Assembly (NCBI RefSeq): GCF_029227915.1
Contig: NC_079887.1
Coordinates: forward strand, 13,206,001 to 13,270,000
Direction: 5' to 3'
From: Hydractinia symbiolongicarpus
Lineage: Eukaryota > Cnidaria > Hydrozoa > Anthoathecata > Hydractiniidae
DNA: 64,000 nt
Shown here: positions 12,991-26,700 of the stretch, one piece after another
Layout: each line of letters opens with the position of its first letter
How positions within the stretch are numbered: position 1 is the first letter of the stretch
The notes under the pieces: generated by a model
The model's input: the letters and a program-made list of their open reading frames with translations, nothing else
Database searches by the model: none
What the model was told of the DNA's origin: nothing
Made by a program: the position numbers and the translations under genes

Positions 12991-14423
12991 AGATTACCAT
13001 GGCAAATTTTCAGTTGGTCCCAGCATACATGGGGTACTAGTGAAAGCAATTACTAAGTATTATTGCCACCCAGAGTTGTTTTTCTAATTCCATAATAATT
13101 ATCTAAGAATAATTAAAATCATGCAATAACAAGTAGAAATTAGATAACAAAAACGCTTCTAATTTAAAAATATCTTTATTATCAAATTAAACAATCGTAA
13201 TGCTTTAGAAAGTACCCAGGTCATTTATCAAATTTTAACTTATTGATAAGGAAGGGTGTTCGATCGCTGGCCCTATTAGTGTTAAAATTAATTTAGTCTC
13301 AAATCTTGAATAATGTCAATCGTTGAAACAGATGGATTTTTCAGTCGGCGTGTTATCTTTGCGAATTTTCCTAAGAAATATAATGGCCTTCAGACACATA
13401 GAAGCAGTTTTTTTTTTTTTTTTCAATTTTCTGGGTCAGTAGATGTACTCGTTTAAATATATGCAATAAAGAAGAAAAGAACAGCCTGATGGTCTTATCA
13501 AAAGAGTGTGCGGAAAAAAATATTTTTTAAATTTTTTTCACAATAGCTTTTTTTTGTTTCAAAAAGAATCTCATTGGCGTGTAGTATACTACATCTAGAT
13601 GTTATCAAAAAAGAAAAATATATTCAAAATCAAAGCAATTCTGCACACCATTCTAAAGCTCTACAAGGCTCCTGTTAAAATTTTAAAGAGAAACAATGCT
13701 ACCAGTAGTTAGAACTCTCGGGATAAGGCGTTATGGACATCGGAGATTATTTTTACTTGATGCACCATATAAGCTATATTCGGCAGAATTAATTGATTAT
13801 TCACGCCATTTTAATTTAAAGGGGAATTGTTGAAGCCATAGCTAATAGGTCGAAACTGAATAATTTTGGTGATAGATAATAGTATTATAGCTACAAAAAA
13901 CGTCACAAGTGTGTTATAACAGAAAAATATAGATATAAAGTCTAAAAAATACCTTTCCTAACTAATTAAATTTCTCTTTTAACTTTTAAAAGGGTTACTA
14001 CTGCCACCTTAAATTAGTAATTTAATGAAGGAAACGCCTCTGGTGAGACCGTTCTCGAAGTTGTGCAACCACAAAATGGCGCCCATCATACTTGGACGTA
14101 AAAAAATATATCAAATATAGGCACTTAAGTTAAGTCGTTGTTAAAGATGGTTTTCCATTTTAAATTGCGGAACTAGTAGAGAAAGTTTTAATTATGGCAA
14201 CGAATTTCTTTCATATTAAATTTTGTGGGAGTTGGAGGAAGGCATGCCCTCTGCTCTCCAACCTCACAAAGCCCTGCCTTTTTAAAGAATTTAATCGTTC
14301 AAAAGAGGTTCATTCGAAATGTGTTTTTAATGCTCCTTTAATAGGAACATCAGGATAAAATTTGTTATATGTATAAACAGAAAATTTCTAAAAGCATTAA
14401 AGTGACGCAAGTATTAAAATGAA

Positions 14424-14547
14424 TAGTCGATGGCCCGTGAAAAAATTCACGGGTTGGCCTGTTCTTTTATACCGCATTGCGTGCGTCTCGCTACTTGCGG
14501 TACCATTTTGCGTGACAGACAGACGTATACGGGTAATTTAATATAGA
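14424..14547 (-). mobile_element. Mini-Helitron, minus orientation
   Basis: On the minus strand it starts TCTATATTAAATTACC after an A, runs through a CGTCTGTCTGTCACGCAAAATGG-like core, and ends in a stem-loop (CCCGTGAATTTTTTCACGGG type) followed by ATCGACTA. The terminal CTAG is degraded here. It belongs with the copies at 47871, 49233, 50947 and 61674. Confidence 0.65.
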
Positions 14548-15554
14548 TTAGTATGACAATTTAATCAGTTTCCACTCAAAATGTTTGATTCAATCGAATC
14601 GATCGACTTCGATTGACAAAAAGTAGGAACTAATCCTACTTTCGCATTGATCGACGATGATCGACTCGACCGATTTCATTTGACTGGAAACCCGCCTTAT
14701 GGAAGGTAATGGCACATTTTATACTTGAATATTATAAGCAAGGCTTTGTCTTTAAAAACAAAACCTATAAAATCAAAAAGATGGAAGGTTTCCCTTCTTA
14801 AAACTGACAGAGAATGGCTGTTGTACGGCTTGTCGAAATGTTACATCAATTTAACCACCATAGATATTCTCGGATAGATCATGAAGGTATAAAAAAACTT
14901 CCGTGGATAAGTTTAGTGCACGAAAACAATGGAAAGAAAAACTTTTTAGGAATTTTTAAAACCATATTAAAGAACACTGAAAAAACTACCATGCCCTATA
15001 CCTAAAGTACTGCCCACAACGTTTATTAAAATATATCGCCGCCAATGTGGCTTGCCTAAATTCCGTAATAACTACTTTAATCAAACAAACTATTGGATGC
15101 AATAATCACCAATTAAATGGCAAAGCAACGCGTTACAAAAAAACATTTCATCAAATTAAATTACTACTTGTTTCTCTATTATTTTCTAATGTTTGCGGGG
15201 TGCCCTGCTTAGCAAATAATAAATTACTGATAATTTAGAACGCATTGTCTGAGTTATTTTTGTATTATCTTGCGATAACAATGGCTCTTTAAAATTTAAA
15301 ATTAGTTTTTGTCGATGCGTGCTTATAAGAAGCAAGATTTTATACCTTAGGGACACAAATTGACTTCTGCATTGGCTTCAGGTAAAGGGATTTTTATTTA
15401 ACGTAATTAATTTATTTTGACAACATTTGAATAACGAATTTTATCGTCAGAAGTAATTATATACTTTATTTCTATATTAAATACTTGCATACTGCATTTG
15501 TAAGGGTTTAAACGAAAATTTCTTTCTTCATTCAAGGATAGCAGCAAAAGTAGC

Positions 15555-15593
15555 GAAAGTATCGAATGTCCTTTTTGGACATTCGATACTTTC
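15555..15593. repeat. 17-bp-arm palindrome
   Basis: Arms 15555-15571 and 15577-15593 are exact reverse complements around a TTTTT loop. It lies about 470 bases upstream of the P450 start codon. Confidence 0.85.
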
Positions 15594-15789
15594 TGCTGTT
15601 TTCTTTTAAAAAAGGCCGAACTATCGCTACCCTACCAGCTTTGACTAGGATTGTAATTTTAAATTATTGTAAATTTAAATTATTTGTATCCAGCACATGA
15701 TAATTAGCGGAGATTTTCTGCCGTATTTTGTCTGTTTAAAGCGCAGCTTTTTTCGGACATCCCTGCAGCGTAATACAAGCTGAAAAGGC

Positions 15790-15823
15790 GAACTAGTGGA
15801 TTTCTCCAAGGGTTAACGACTAG
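15790..15823 (+). mobile_element. Helitron 3' end fragment
   Basis: The sequence GGATTTCTCCAAGGGTTAAC followed by GACTAG|T matches the hairpin-plus-CTAG terminus of the mini-Helitrons in this window. The hairpin has mismatches. The 5' boundary is unclear. Confidence 0.5.
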
Positions 15824-16066
15824 TCCATGACAATACACCCGACATTCCGTCCGTGAGCAACAGGTGGTGATTACGCGTAGCAATGAGCGAATTTCTGAAA
15901 GATTTTTCCACGGGCTAGCTACTTAGTATATAGAAATTTTGCCAGAGTTAATCTAAATTCACAAAAATGTGTGCAGTTGAACAGGCTCAGTTAAAGGAAA
16001 GGTTTTTTAATAACGACCAATCGTTTATATGCCATGCATGTTTTTCTTTAGCTGGCAGTGAACACA

Positions 16067-17545
16067 ATGATTGAAATAATCGCTAATGTTTTTATTTTGG
16101 TCCTCTGTTTATACGGAATAATTCATTTGGCCTGGAGAGTCTACACGTCGAAATTGAAATTTCTTCCTGGACCCTCTGATCTGCCTATCATTGGAAGTGT
16201 TTTAGAAATGGAAAGAGAACCACATAAACTTTTTCGTCAACTGCAAGAATATCAAAAACAATTTAATTACGTTTTTAAAGTCTGGCTTGGATATGTGCCG
16301 GTTGTAGTCTCTGGAAATGCCGAATATGCAGAAGCGATATTAAGTTGCAAAGATCTGATCAAGAAATCTACGTTTTATTGGACTTCCTTTGGATGGCTAG
16401 GCACAGGACTGTTGACAAGCGATGGAAGTAAATGGAAAAACAGGAGGCGATTAATATCTCCAACTTTTCATTTTAATATTTTAAATGATTTTGTAAGCAT
16501 ATTTGTTAAACATGCAGAATCTTTAGTTGAGGCGTTGAAACTTAAAAGCGACGCAGACAAAGCTATTGACGTGCAAGTTCCAATTAGCCTTGCAACATTG
16601 AATGTAATTTGTGAAACAGCAATGGGTGTAAAAATTGATATTCAGCAATCCACATCTGCTCAATACGTGAAATCTGTGCACTCTATGACCCAGCACTTTC
16701 AAACTCGTCAGAAATATCCTTGGCTATGGCCAGATTTTATATACAAACTTACTTCCGCAGGACAAGAATATTACAAGGATCTAAAAATCGCGCATGATTT
16801 TACCATTGATGTCATTAAAAAACGTGCACAATCAAGAAATCTATCAAGCAATAACATTGAATCAGCAGATAACAATTTTAAAAAAGTATTCATAGATATG
16901 CTTCTGGATTTATACGATAAAGGAGAGATCGATATTGATGGCATTCGTGAAGAGGTAAATACATTTATGTTTGCAGGACATGATACTACAGCCACAGGGA
17001 TGGGATGGATTCTTTATCTTCTTGGAAGACATCCTGAAGTACAAAAGAAACTTCATGCTGAAATCGATAGAGCTGACTTAATACCTGGAATTGTGCTTGA
17101 TAAAGTTCGTGAACTAAAGTATTTAGAATACGTCATCAAGGAAGGACTTCGTTTACACCCTCCAATACCTTTAATTGCACGTGTTTTGGAAAAGGATACC
17201 GCCATTGGTAAGCATGTTATTCCCTCTGGTACGGAAATTGCCCTGGATGTTTATGCACTGCATTTGAATCCAGAGTATTGGGATGAGCCTAAAACGTTTA
17301 ATCCGGATCGCTTTGGTCAGGAAAAATTCTTGAAGAGAAATCCTTACTCATATATACCTTTTTCTGCTGGCTCTCGTAATTGCATTGGACAAAAGTTTGC
17401 GATGTTGGAGGAAAAGGTATTTTTGTTTCATATTATGAAGAACTTTCGCCTTACCTCCATCCAAGCAGAAAATGAGGTCGCAGAATGTTGTGAGATTATT
17501 CACAAATCCAATAATGGTCTAATGATCAAGTTTTCATCAAGATAA
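16067..17545 (+). CDS. Cytochrome P450, CYP4-like
   Basis: A single open exon of 492 residues encodes a microsomal haem-thiolate monooxygenase. Residues 1-25 form an N-terminal membrane anchor, followed by a proline-rich hinge (LPGPSDLPIIG). The I-helix oxygen-binding motif AGHDTT starts near residue 303, the K-helix ExxR is EGLR near 359-362, the meander reads FNPDRF, and the haem loop FSAGSRNCIGQKFA has its ligand cysteine at about 439. This wording is closest to CYP4-clan enzymes, which usually hydroxylate fatty acids or related lipids; the substrate here is unknown. All signature residues are intact and the length is normal. A TTTTTCTTTAG acceptor at 16041-16051, just before the ATG, suggests a separate 5' untranslated exon. 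An in-frame GTG lies nine bases upstream. Lack of introns may reflect retroposition or lineage-wide intron loss. Confidence 0.93.
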   Translation: MIEIIANVFILVLCLYGIIHLAWRVYTSKLKFLPGPSDLPIIGSVLEMEREPHKLFRQLQEYQKQFNYVFKVWLGYVPVVVSGNAEYAEAILSCKDLIKKSTFYWTSFGWLGTGLLTSDGSKWKNRRRLISPTFHFNILNDFVSIFVKHAESLVEALKLKSDADKAIDVQVPISLATLNVICETAMGVKIDIQQSTSAQYVKSVHSMTQHFQTRQKYPWLWPDFIYKLTSAGQEYYKDLKIAHDFTIDVIKKRAQSRNLSSNNIESADNNFKKVFIDMLLDLYDKGEIDIDGIREEVNTFMFAGHDTTATGMGWILYLLGRHPEVQKKLHAEIDRADLIPGIVLDKVRELKYLEYVIKEGLRLHPPIPLIARVLEKDTAIGKHVIPSGTEIALDVYALHLNPEYWDEPKTFNPDRFGQEKFLKRNPYSYIPFSAGSRNCIGQKFAMLEEKVFLFHIMKNFRLTSIQAENEVAECCEIIHKSNNGLMIKFSSR

Positions 17546-20500
17546 AGTTTTTAGTTATTTAACCCTGATAGATTCGACTGATAGAGCTGTGATTGCATAA
17601 ACAATCTCACTCAATCCAAGATATGCATAAATTGAGATGGTTTTGACTCGATTCAATAAGAAGAAGACGAAACTGCTTCCACAAAAAGGTTATATTTATA
17701 AGACGCAAATATTATATTTATCATTATCAGGGTTTTTTTCTGTATATATTATTTTAATTTGCATAAAAATTACATTTTGCTCTTTTTTTTTTGCGTTTTT
17801 AAATTTTATTGTGTCGAAAGATCTTTTTTGTTTTGATTTTGTTTAATTTCACGTTTTCGTTTTCACAAGTTTTAATTCGATTTAATTTACAATTAAAGAA
17901 AGCGGAAATATAAAGAGAATTAAACAAAAAAAAAACAACTTCATTAACTTTTAATTGAATAATGGAACAAAGGATTTTAATGCTTATAGAATTTATGATT
18001 TTTAAAAAATTGCATTTTTTAATTACAGACTATTTATTATGATTATTCTATAAAAAAGAAAAGTTTAAATCTATTTGTTCACTCTATTATAATGTTGTTA
18101 GCACAATTACCCCTCGGGAATATTGCTTAATTTTCATGTAATCATCTTGCAATGAGGATCAATAAACTAAGACGCGTAGCTAATCCCTTAAACACGTTTT
18201 ACAAAATTTATACTGAGAACAGAGCGCTAAGTAATTGATTAATCAGCAAATCAAGAGTACAGAAACTAATAGTTTCATGACCCTGGTGCACTTTTAATGC
18301 TGAAAATGTACATAGTTTAAATACAATGACTTTTATCCCTATAGATCAGGTTTTAGGCGCCTCTACATGAAATTTTTTTAGCCCATGAACAATATTTGTG
18401 TGTTCATCAACGCACTTTACCTGTTTCTACAAGGTAAAATGTAAAATGGCAACTGTGGAAAAGAGTCTTCAATAGAATCACAAAGTTATTTGTACCTCTA
18501 ATCCAATCGTATTTGAATTGAAACAGTACATTTACAGTGACAAAACCAATACCACAGTCACTATGTTTTACTTGAAAAATATATGTTGGTTATACAATGT
18601 TGCATACAAGCGTCAATTGCTATCACAAATAAGATGCAGACCATCTACAGAGGAAGAATTTTACGACAAAAAAGGCCAATTTAGATTCCAAACATAAAAA
18701 TATGCTAGGTCATTTTTGGTATGTTTTAAGGTTTGTGTTAGTATGTTTGAATATATATTTAGAAATGCTCTTATACTTATGTCGGTACATAAGAAATCTT
18801 TCTGTCTTAACACCTGCCATCTTTCTCCGTGAAGTCATTAAATTGACCTATTTAGAGAGATTCTATTTTATTATTTCAATTCACAATTGTGCTACGAATC
18901 AGAGTAGGTGGTGACAGCAATGAAACGATGTAGCATTATTTCTGATTCTAAAGCAAAAAACACGTGGTGTTAATAGGGTAAAGACATTAAGACAGGTATC
19001 TTGTGAAAAAATTCACAAGACTTCGTTCGTCATACGTGTTTCTTAGCTAAATTCCATACTTATTTCTTACATTGATGTTTCACGTATACTTAATCGCTAA
19101 TTAGCATGAAAATAATAAAATTTATCTGTGGGGGAGGGGGTCCGTTTGTGTCATAGAAATTGTAAAAGTCAATTTAGATTTAACGCTTTTATGGCATTTG
19201 TTTCTTCTTGGCTATCATATGTAAACATTTCTTCGGCAACATTTCTTCCAGAAAACGGTTTTTAAAAAATTGAATTTCTGGAAACTTTGAATAGAAAGAA
19301 TATACAATAGTTGATAAGGAATACCATCCAATCATATGTGCATATGACCATGGAGGTGTGCTTCAATAGAACCGTATGTAGCTAATACACCAATTTAAAT
19401 TTTCTAATTGCGTGATCCTGCTCTTGACTTGACTCTATAAGCAGTGATTAGAGAATCGGATATCACGAAATCTTAATTTGTAGATCTAAATATACGGCAG
19501 AAAGCAAATACTTTTAGTAGTTATTAAAACAGATTAGGATTATTAAAAAAAATTAAATAGAAGAACTAAAGGATTACTTAATAGCAGGAGGGCGGTTATT
19601 CAATTGAAGAGAAAAGGAACTCATGATGTGAACATTTTCTGCAATGGAGAATAAAGTTCAAGCTACAAAAACTTCAGCAGAAGTTAAGCATCGACGTTGG
19701 ATGCTGTGAAAACAAATACGGACATCTAGATGAAAGTATAAAGGAAAAGAAAGAATGTTAATTCCTTTGTGTTCTACCCACCAAAATTGGAGCGGAGACA
19801 ACCAAGTTAAAAAATTTAACTCAGTTGTCTCTTGAACAAAAAACGTATATATATAAAACCTTTTTGTTTTCCAAGAATTTCAATCATCTGCGGGAATATT
19901 AAATTTAAGAAATCCTAATTTAGGTACCCTTCTTTGTCACACAATTGCTGAACGATCTTTTTAAGTAAACTGATAATAGATGAAAGAACAGCTTTACAAG
20001 GTTTCAGCTTCATATTAATTTGTTTTAGTTTAAGGAATATTCACGCTTCTACTGATTAAATACATGTACACTTCAAATATTGAAATTAACTCGGGTTCAT
20101 GTGTAATTTGATGCCGAAGTCTTAGAAATATTTAAAGCATTTCACAGCTTTTGTTCTGATAAGGTGTTTTATATTGTTATTCTTCGACAATTTTCCCACC
20201 GCAATATTGAGAGTAGACAGTTTTTTTAAGATTACTTAATATCCAGACAGAAATATTTTGAATAGCTGACACAAGAAAAACAATGTATTAATGTTAATAG
20301 TTCTGGATATGTTGCAGTCACAAACAGTGTAGTGGTATAATTCTTTTGGCAATAAATTGTGCAGGGAAGATTTTTATCCAGTAAGTTAATTGTTATTTTA
20401 AAAAAATTATTTTCTTTACATCAGCTGGAACATTAGCCTATTAAAAATTAGAACGCAGTCGGTAGGGAAAGTAAGGCCTTGTTTGCAAATGGGTAAAACA

Positions 20501-22562
20501 ATTCTCAATGTTTTTTAAAATATGAATACAGGAAAGTTTTCTTTTTTTTCTTCATCCCGTACTTTGGATCTTGTTTTTAGGGGAGGGAAAGTGGTGATTT
20601 ACCACCGCCATTAAATTATAGAAGAAAAAATGCTTTAACTATGTGACTTCATTTTTTGCTGACGTCATCATTTTGTCAAAAAAAAACATTTTTATCTTAA
20701 TTTGCCTAACGTGAGTTTAACACTCCAAGGTAAAGTATATTTACATCAGAAGACATGTATATATTGTAAATATTTGCACCAGAAGTGTTTTCATGAAAAA
20801 TACAACAAAATTTTTCGACAAAAATGTAAAAAATCCCATTTTAGTAAACAGATAAAACCTTCGACATCTTCTAACATTACGGATAACGTAAATGTCCTAA
20901 AAATTGTATCCTATACCTCACCTCGAATTAAAATTATCACCCCCCCCCTTCCTATAAGAAAACAAGCCTAAAAGAAATTTGCTACAGCAAAACACCAAAG
21001 GACGACTCAGTTTAACTAAAATTCAAAGAGCTTTTGGTCATAGTTCAAAGCAACTACTAGAAGGTCGTAGTAGTTGAAGAAGAAACGAAGCTTTCCTATT
21101 GACTTATCAGGTAATAACAAAGAAAATCAAGCGTCTTAGCCCAAATATGACAACCCGTACATCCAGCCTAGCTGCGCTGTCTCTCTCTCTATCCCTCGAA
21201 GCGATTTTAAAGATTCCGCCTCGCGTAGCGGTGGACGGAAATCAAATGGGGTTGATATATGGGCTATGTTTTGCACGCTTTTATAGAAAAGATCTTTGAT
21301 AGGATATTGTAGGATATTTATTGTTTGCCAAAGGATATTATTCATACTTTTGTTTATTTAACGATATGTCGAACTTTTTAGCTTCTTTTTTTATCATTTT
21401 GACAAAAAAATATTGAGGAAATCTCTTCGAAAGACACGATAAAAAAATTCCTTTAAACTTCAGGAAAATAAAAAATTAAATTAAATTAAAAACTACATTT
21501 TGTTTTGACGTAAAAATCGAATTGTTCGTCTTTCACACAATTTTGGATTCACCATTGCTGTCTCACACATCATTCAGTTTTTTGTTTCAGTTTTGTTTCG
21601 TGCTAATCTAGTTATCGCGTATCCTACTGCGCTATGAAGGCATATTTCGCTTAAAAGTATCGAGCTGCGCGAAAGTGAATGCGGCGCGTAAAATAATAAA
21701 AACTAAGCTACTTGATTTTTAGGCTAAATGTAATGTTTAGAAGTGGTGATGTTTTTTCTATATATTAATTGTTGAGATAAATACCAGAACTAGATACGTA
21801 AATACATACTAGGTATTTATGTATGCTCATTAATTTAACGTTAACTTTTCAAGTAGACGTCTAGCTTGCTCGTATAACCGATAGCTCATGTGTATAATAA
21901 AAATTAAGATTCGAGTTGTTCATAAAGTGAAGCAAGTTTTGTTTACTTAAATCTTTTGTTAAGAATTTTTCCCAATATGTACATCCATTCACTTTGGGTG
22001 AGTCAGCTTGAATGATTATATGTTTATTGGTTTTCCTGACCAACAGTTTGTTTACTAAACTTCTTCCGTTTAGCTTATTTTTTTATCCTAAGGGTTTTAA
22101 CCAACTTCCTGTGGGTTTGATTAGTCCTTATGACAATTGTCTGTTCAACATTCCAATCTTTAGACACATCGATATTACAAACTACAACCACTGTGTTAGC
22201 GAATCCAGCACTCGGGAAGCCACAAGAGTGAATGACACCATTTCAGTAAACTCTTACACTACGCAATTTTATTATATAAGTTTAAAAAATTAAGCTTCCC
22301 AAAATGTTCCTATCTTTTTGCATTTCCAGGCTGATGTTTTTAACTCACTCACAAAATAAGGTGCGCAGTGTTTAAAAGACAAGTTCAGGAAGAAAACAGT
22401 GAGTCTATGCAGCGCCGTCTTATGTATTTTGACCTTTTGGTTTAAAGCGCCCTATAATTTTTAATTAAAAACATAGTTGAATGAAGCACGCAATGACGTT
22501 GTGAATGTTAAATCTTCTACTTTACCCTGATTAACTTTCGCGAAAAAATTTTTTTGCACAAT
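17546..22562. other. Long intergenic stretch, no supported gene
   Basis: Both strands were read for splice-bounded open frames and none was convincing. Short open frames near 20702 and 22012 have no recognisable content. A small stem-loop near 19001-19025 (CTTGTGAAAAAATTCACAAG) resembles the mini-Helitron hairpin. A CT microsatellite lies near 21180. Confidence 0.4.
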
Positions 22563-22582
22563 ATTGCCAGGGGCGGATCTAG

Positions 22583-22636
22583 CAAATTTTCTTTGTAGGT
22601 CATGATGCGCAGCATCATGACCTACTAAGAAAATTT
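22583..22636. repeat. Subterminal inverted repeat in the hAT element
   Basis: Arms of about 25 bases (starting CAAATTTTCTTTGTAGGTCA at 22583) pair around a GCA centre, with one or two mismatches. It adjoins the left terminal repeat, so it may be part of the transposase recognition region. Confidence 0.75.
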
Positions 22637-23133
22637 GAATATACAGCTGGGGGTCTTGGGGGGCGCTGTAAGCCCCCCAAGCGGGGTTAGGGGCGGAGCC
22701 CCAGAAGCTTTCGCTAAAACGGGCTTTGCGAACCCTGAAATAGGCTTAAACGGGGACAAAAAACAACCTCGTATGCAGACGTTTTAGACCTTGATAACAG
22801 AAACGAAACATTCTCATAAACGCCGCAGCTCAGCATAAACACTTCAAATAGAAAAAGAATGACAACTTAAATGTATTTCGTTAGCATAAATCATTTTTAG
22901 ACTGTTTCGCCCAATGTCAGGGCTCGTCAGCATGCCTAGGACAAACGAAAAATAGAATGAAAATATAGTTCGTTAAGCCCGACATGGACAGTCATAATGC
23001 CGCTCCGGAAACCAGGTACTGTCGGCTGGAGTCAGGCCGAGCCCGGAATAAGGAAAATTTATTTATAGAAAGAAGTTATTGTTAAAGTGGAAGTAAAGAA
23101 ATGGCTCTGTCAACTGCACGCACAGGAATTAAT

Positions 23134-23304
23134 TATCATTGCAGCTAGCTGTTTTGTCACATCATCGTATGATGATTGTAAAATTTTCAGAGGGTTGAGT
23201 ATTATCATTACAGCTTGCTGTTTTGTTACATCATCGTATGATGATTGTAAAATTTGCAGAGGGTTAAGTATTATCATTGCAGCTTGCTGTTTTGTCACAT
23301 CATT
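23134..23304. repeat. 69-bp tandem repeat, 2.5 copies
   Basis: Units starting TATCATTGCAGC at 23134, 23203 and 23272 contain CATCATCGTATGATGATTG, itself a short inverted repeat. It lies in the left non-coding part of the hAT element. The open frames on both strands here are by-products of the repeat. Confidence 0.85.
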
Positions 23305-23789
23305 GCAAAAACAAATGTACTGTATATAACTACTGTAAGAAGGTAAATGAAAAAAACTAAAAAGAAGGTAATTGGATTCATAACGTTATCATCACCTTCA
23401 TCACCACCACGTAAAATTTAAGCATTCGAGAAAGCTTAGAAGGAAAAAAAAGACTTAGTTACTCCTTGACCCAGGTACTGTCAGCGGAGCCTACTGAGCC
23501 CGGGGACAATTTTGAATCAATCAGGTTTGTCATCACCAAAAATGGGGAGGGGGGGGGAGAGGAAAGAGAGAAATATATTGAGTATGAAACTTATTACAGA
23601 AAGTAGTTTCTTAGGTATGGATTTGTACAAAAAATTATACTTTATTTTAAAATTTATTTATATTTATATATTTATTCAGAAAAGGAAGAAACAATATTAT
23701 TTATTTTATTACTTGTTAATTTTAACTTTAGATATAAACAATATGAGTATATATTGAGGCTACATAGAAAAATAATTGATTTAAACATT

Positions 23790-26700
23790 TTACTTAAAAT
23801 CCAATCTCCTGTTTTTAACAGCAAACTTATTGATGACTGATGAGGTGGATGGTACAAATTCTTTGTGTATATGTAACAAAGCTAAGCCATTTAACCTATC
23901 TGCCACCATTGTACTGCGATTGTAGTTCTTAAGCCTTCTCATTGCAGAGAAAGAGCGTTCACATTCGCAGGATGTCACTGGTAATGTGGCAAGAATTCTT
24001 AAGGCTACAGTCAAATTGTCAAATTGTAATGATGGAATTGCTTTAAGAGTGGCTGAAATATTATCAGGATAACTATCCTGCATCTCCCAGTACTTATGCC
24101 AGAGATCTAGCTCAGCATCAAGAGCTAAAAAGTTTGGCATGTCATCAGAATAAAAGCTACAAAAAGCTGTAAACTTGTCTTTCCATCCCAATAGACCATG
24201 TTTACTAACTAAAAACATCATCTTAGATGGAATAATTGACAAGCCCTGATAAGAAGTCACAGTAGATATGTCAAAACGTAACTTCAATTGAAGCATTCGT
24301 GTTACTGGCAGTGTTATATCAAATACAGACCGAGTAATTACCATTGTAATAATAAAATCAAAACTTGTAATTAATTTATATAAGGACAAGGCTTTTGATG
24401 ATGTGTCAATATTGCATTGCCTTTGAACAAACATCTCCTCAAGAGTGAAAACAAGAGGGACATAAAGTTCTTGGAATGTATCCATACCTTCAACACGTTC
24501 AATCCACCTTGTGCGACAAACATCCTTAAGCTTATTTTTTAAGGAATCAGGAGCATACAATTTAATATTTTTCACAAACATGTCTTCCCTTACTTGGGAA
24601 AAATTAAAAAAATAGGAAATCTCTTTTATGTTATCAAGCACATTTCTAATTGTTTGGACTGAACAAGAGGCACATATACAGAGGTTGAGGCGATGACTAT
24701 GACAATGAGTATAAATAGCCTTCCTGTTGATTCTCAAAATATGAGCAGAAAGACCATTAATTCTACCAGCCACAGCGCCAGCCCCATCATAACCCTGGCC
24801 TCTACAGTCTTGAACATTTAGAACTAGGTCATCACTTAGAGCTTTGAGAATAATGGAAGCAAGAGCACTTCCAGATAAACCTTCCTTACAGTGAAGAAAT
24901 CGAATGAAATCTTCTTTAATGTCAAAATTGCTATCTACATAGCGTAAAACTAATGATAACTGCTCTTTATTGGATGTATCTGATGCTTCATCAGCTATAA
25001 TCGTAAAAAACTTGTTTTTCTTAACTTCAGAAACAATATTTTCTGTGATTATATCTGCACAACAATTAATTATTTCATTCTGTGGAGTTTTAGAAATATA
25101 AGAAGAATTCTTATTACATTTTAGAAGATGATTTTCAAGGGTTGTGTCTCCACCACGTACTCTGTAATTTAAAAGATCAATAAAATTGCCAGTTGAACCA
25201 GTTGAAAAATTTCCAACTTCAGGATGATATTTACTATCATCCCTGTGGCCACGAAGAGGAATACAAACACGACCACATAAAATTATGGTGTCAACAATTG
25301 GTGTTAAGAACTTTCGATTATCAGCAACCTGTTTTTTGTAGTTGGAATCTATGATTACACTGATTGGTTGAGTTTGTCCTAAAAAATTCTTCACAAATGC
25401 ACTAAAAGTTAGGCTGGTTTGAATATGTAAACCATTTTTTGATGTTTCATGTTGTTTAAAAAAGTTTTTGGCAGCTGGCCAATGTCGAAAAGGTTGAGAA
25501 AGCAATTTCTGTAACTTAGAAGTTTTGTTAGCAACCTTGTGACCAAAAAGGATACATGGCAAACAAAATGCTCCATCCAAAGTTGGTGAATATTTAAGCC
25601 ATAAAAAGGTCTTTAGCCATTCATGCCGAAAGGAACGCCCACTTTTTTTAGGAAAAATAAAAGATTTATCGGGCACAAAAACATTGGTGATTAGGTTGTG
25701 TACACCTTTATCATTTAGACCTGAAACTTTAGAAAGGAAAGAGGCAACGTCATATTGATGTTCAAAATTTAAAACAGTAGCAAAGGAAATATCATTTAAA
25801 GCTTTGTCATTGTTATTAAAATCTTCAGCAGATGTGCTATTATTGTTACTATCTTTATAATCTTCAGTTAGTTTATTGTTAAAGGAAGCTTTATTAGGAA
25901 AGAAATTAAACTGTTTATCTTTAATCACAGGTTTTACAAGAGATAATTTCCCTGTTGCCTGTGCATCCGGAAAAAACCTTGTTTGCCTTTTCACAGGAGG
26001 AGATAAAACTTTTGTGTCCGCAGCTGAACCTGACTTGCGTTTATGTATCTGCTTAAAAATAATTGGAACGAAATGATTAGGTGCAAAATTTTCTCTGGAT
26101 GGAAGTAAGCCCTCATAGCAAAACAAAATGTGAATAGCAAAAGCAGATGACAGAGCAAGCATAGCAAGAAAGGAACAATATTTCCGATCTACTAAATTTA
26201 AAATGGCTACCTCCTTAACTAAGTCTTCTTGTTTTTTGTCTGTGTTAAATGCAGAATTGCAGACAGACATATTGAGAATATCTTCCATAGATTTAAAGAG
26301 ACTTTCTGGAAGAGCAAGGATAGAAGAAAATAGAGGATGCTTACAGTAAAAGCTAGCATTCATCATTAGCTCCACTGACACAAGAATTCGTAAGTCGTCA
26401 ACCATCACATTTTTCCCAAACAAACACAACGCCATAGAACTGTACAGGCAATTTCCATTGACCTGAGACCTGTAATAAAAATAGGTATTGCTAGCTATTC
26501 TAAAACTTTAACTACACATTTTGCCAAACTGCTGCCTATTAAAGGTTTGTTTATGAAATTCAACTTGCTCAATATATAAATAAACTAAGAATGCATCAAC
26601 AAAAGAAACTGAACAAGCAAGACATATTTGAGATGACCTTTGCACATTTTAAAACAACAAAGATTATTCATAATCTTTTTTAAGACAATATTCAGCTGCA

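Larger units (their letters stand above)
10916..16050. other. Long intergenic stretch with small repeats
   Basis: No gene is supported. The stretch holds a Helitron-like fragment near 11765-11830, a direct repeat at 12778-12990, a mini-Helitron at 14424-14547, a palindrome at 15555-15593 and a Helitron 3' end near 15823. The last ~200 bases probably include the 5' untranslated exon and promoter of the P450 gene. Confidence 0.4.

Noticed and set aside
23087-23329. Open frames on both strands over the 69-bp repeats
   Set aside because: Frames persist on both strands because the unit length is divisible by three; non-coding part of the hAT element.
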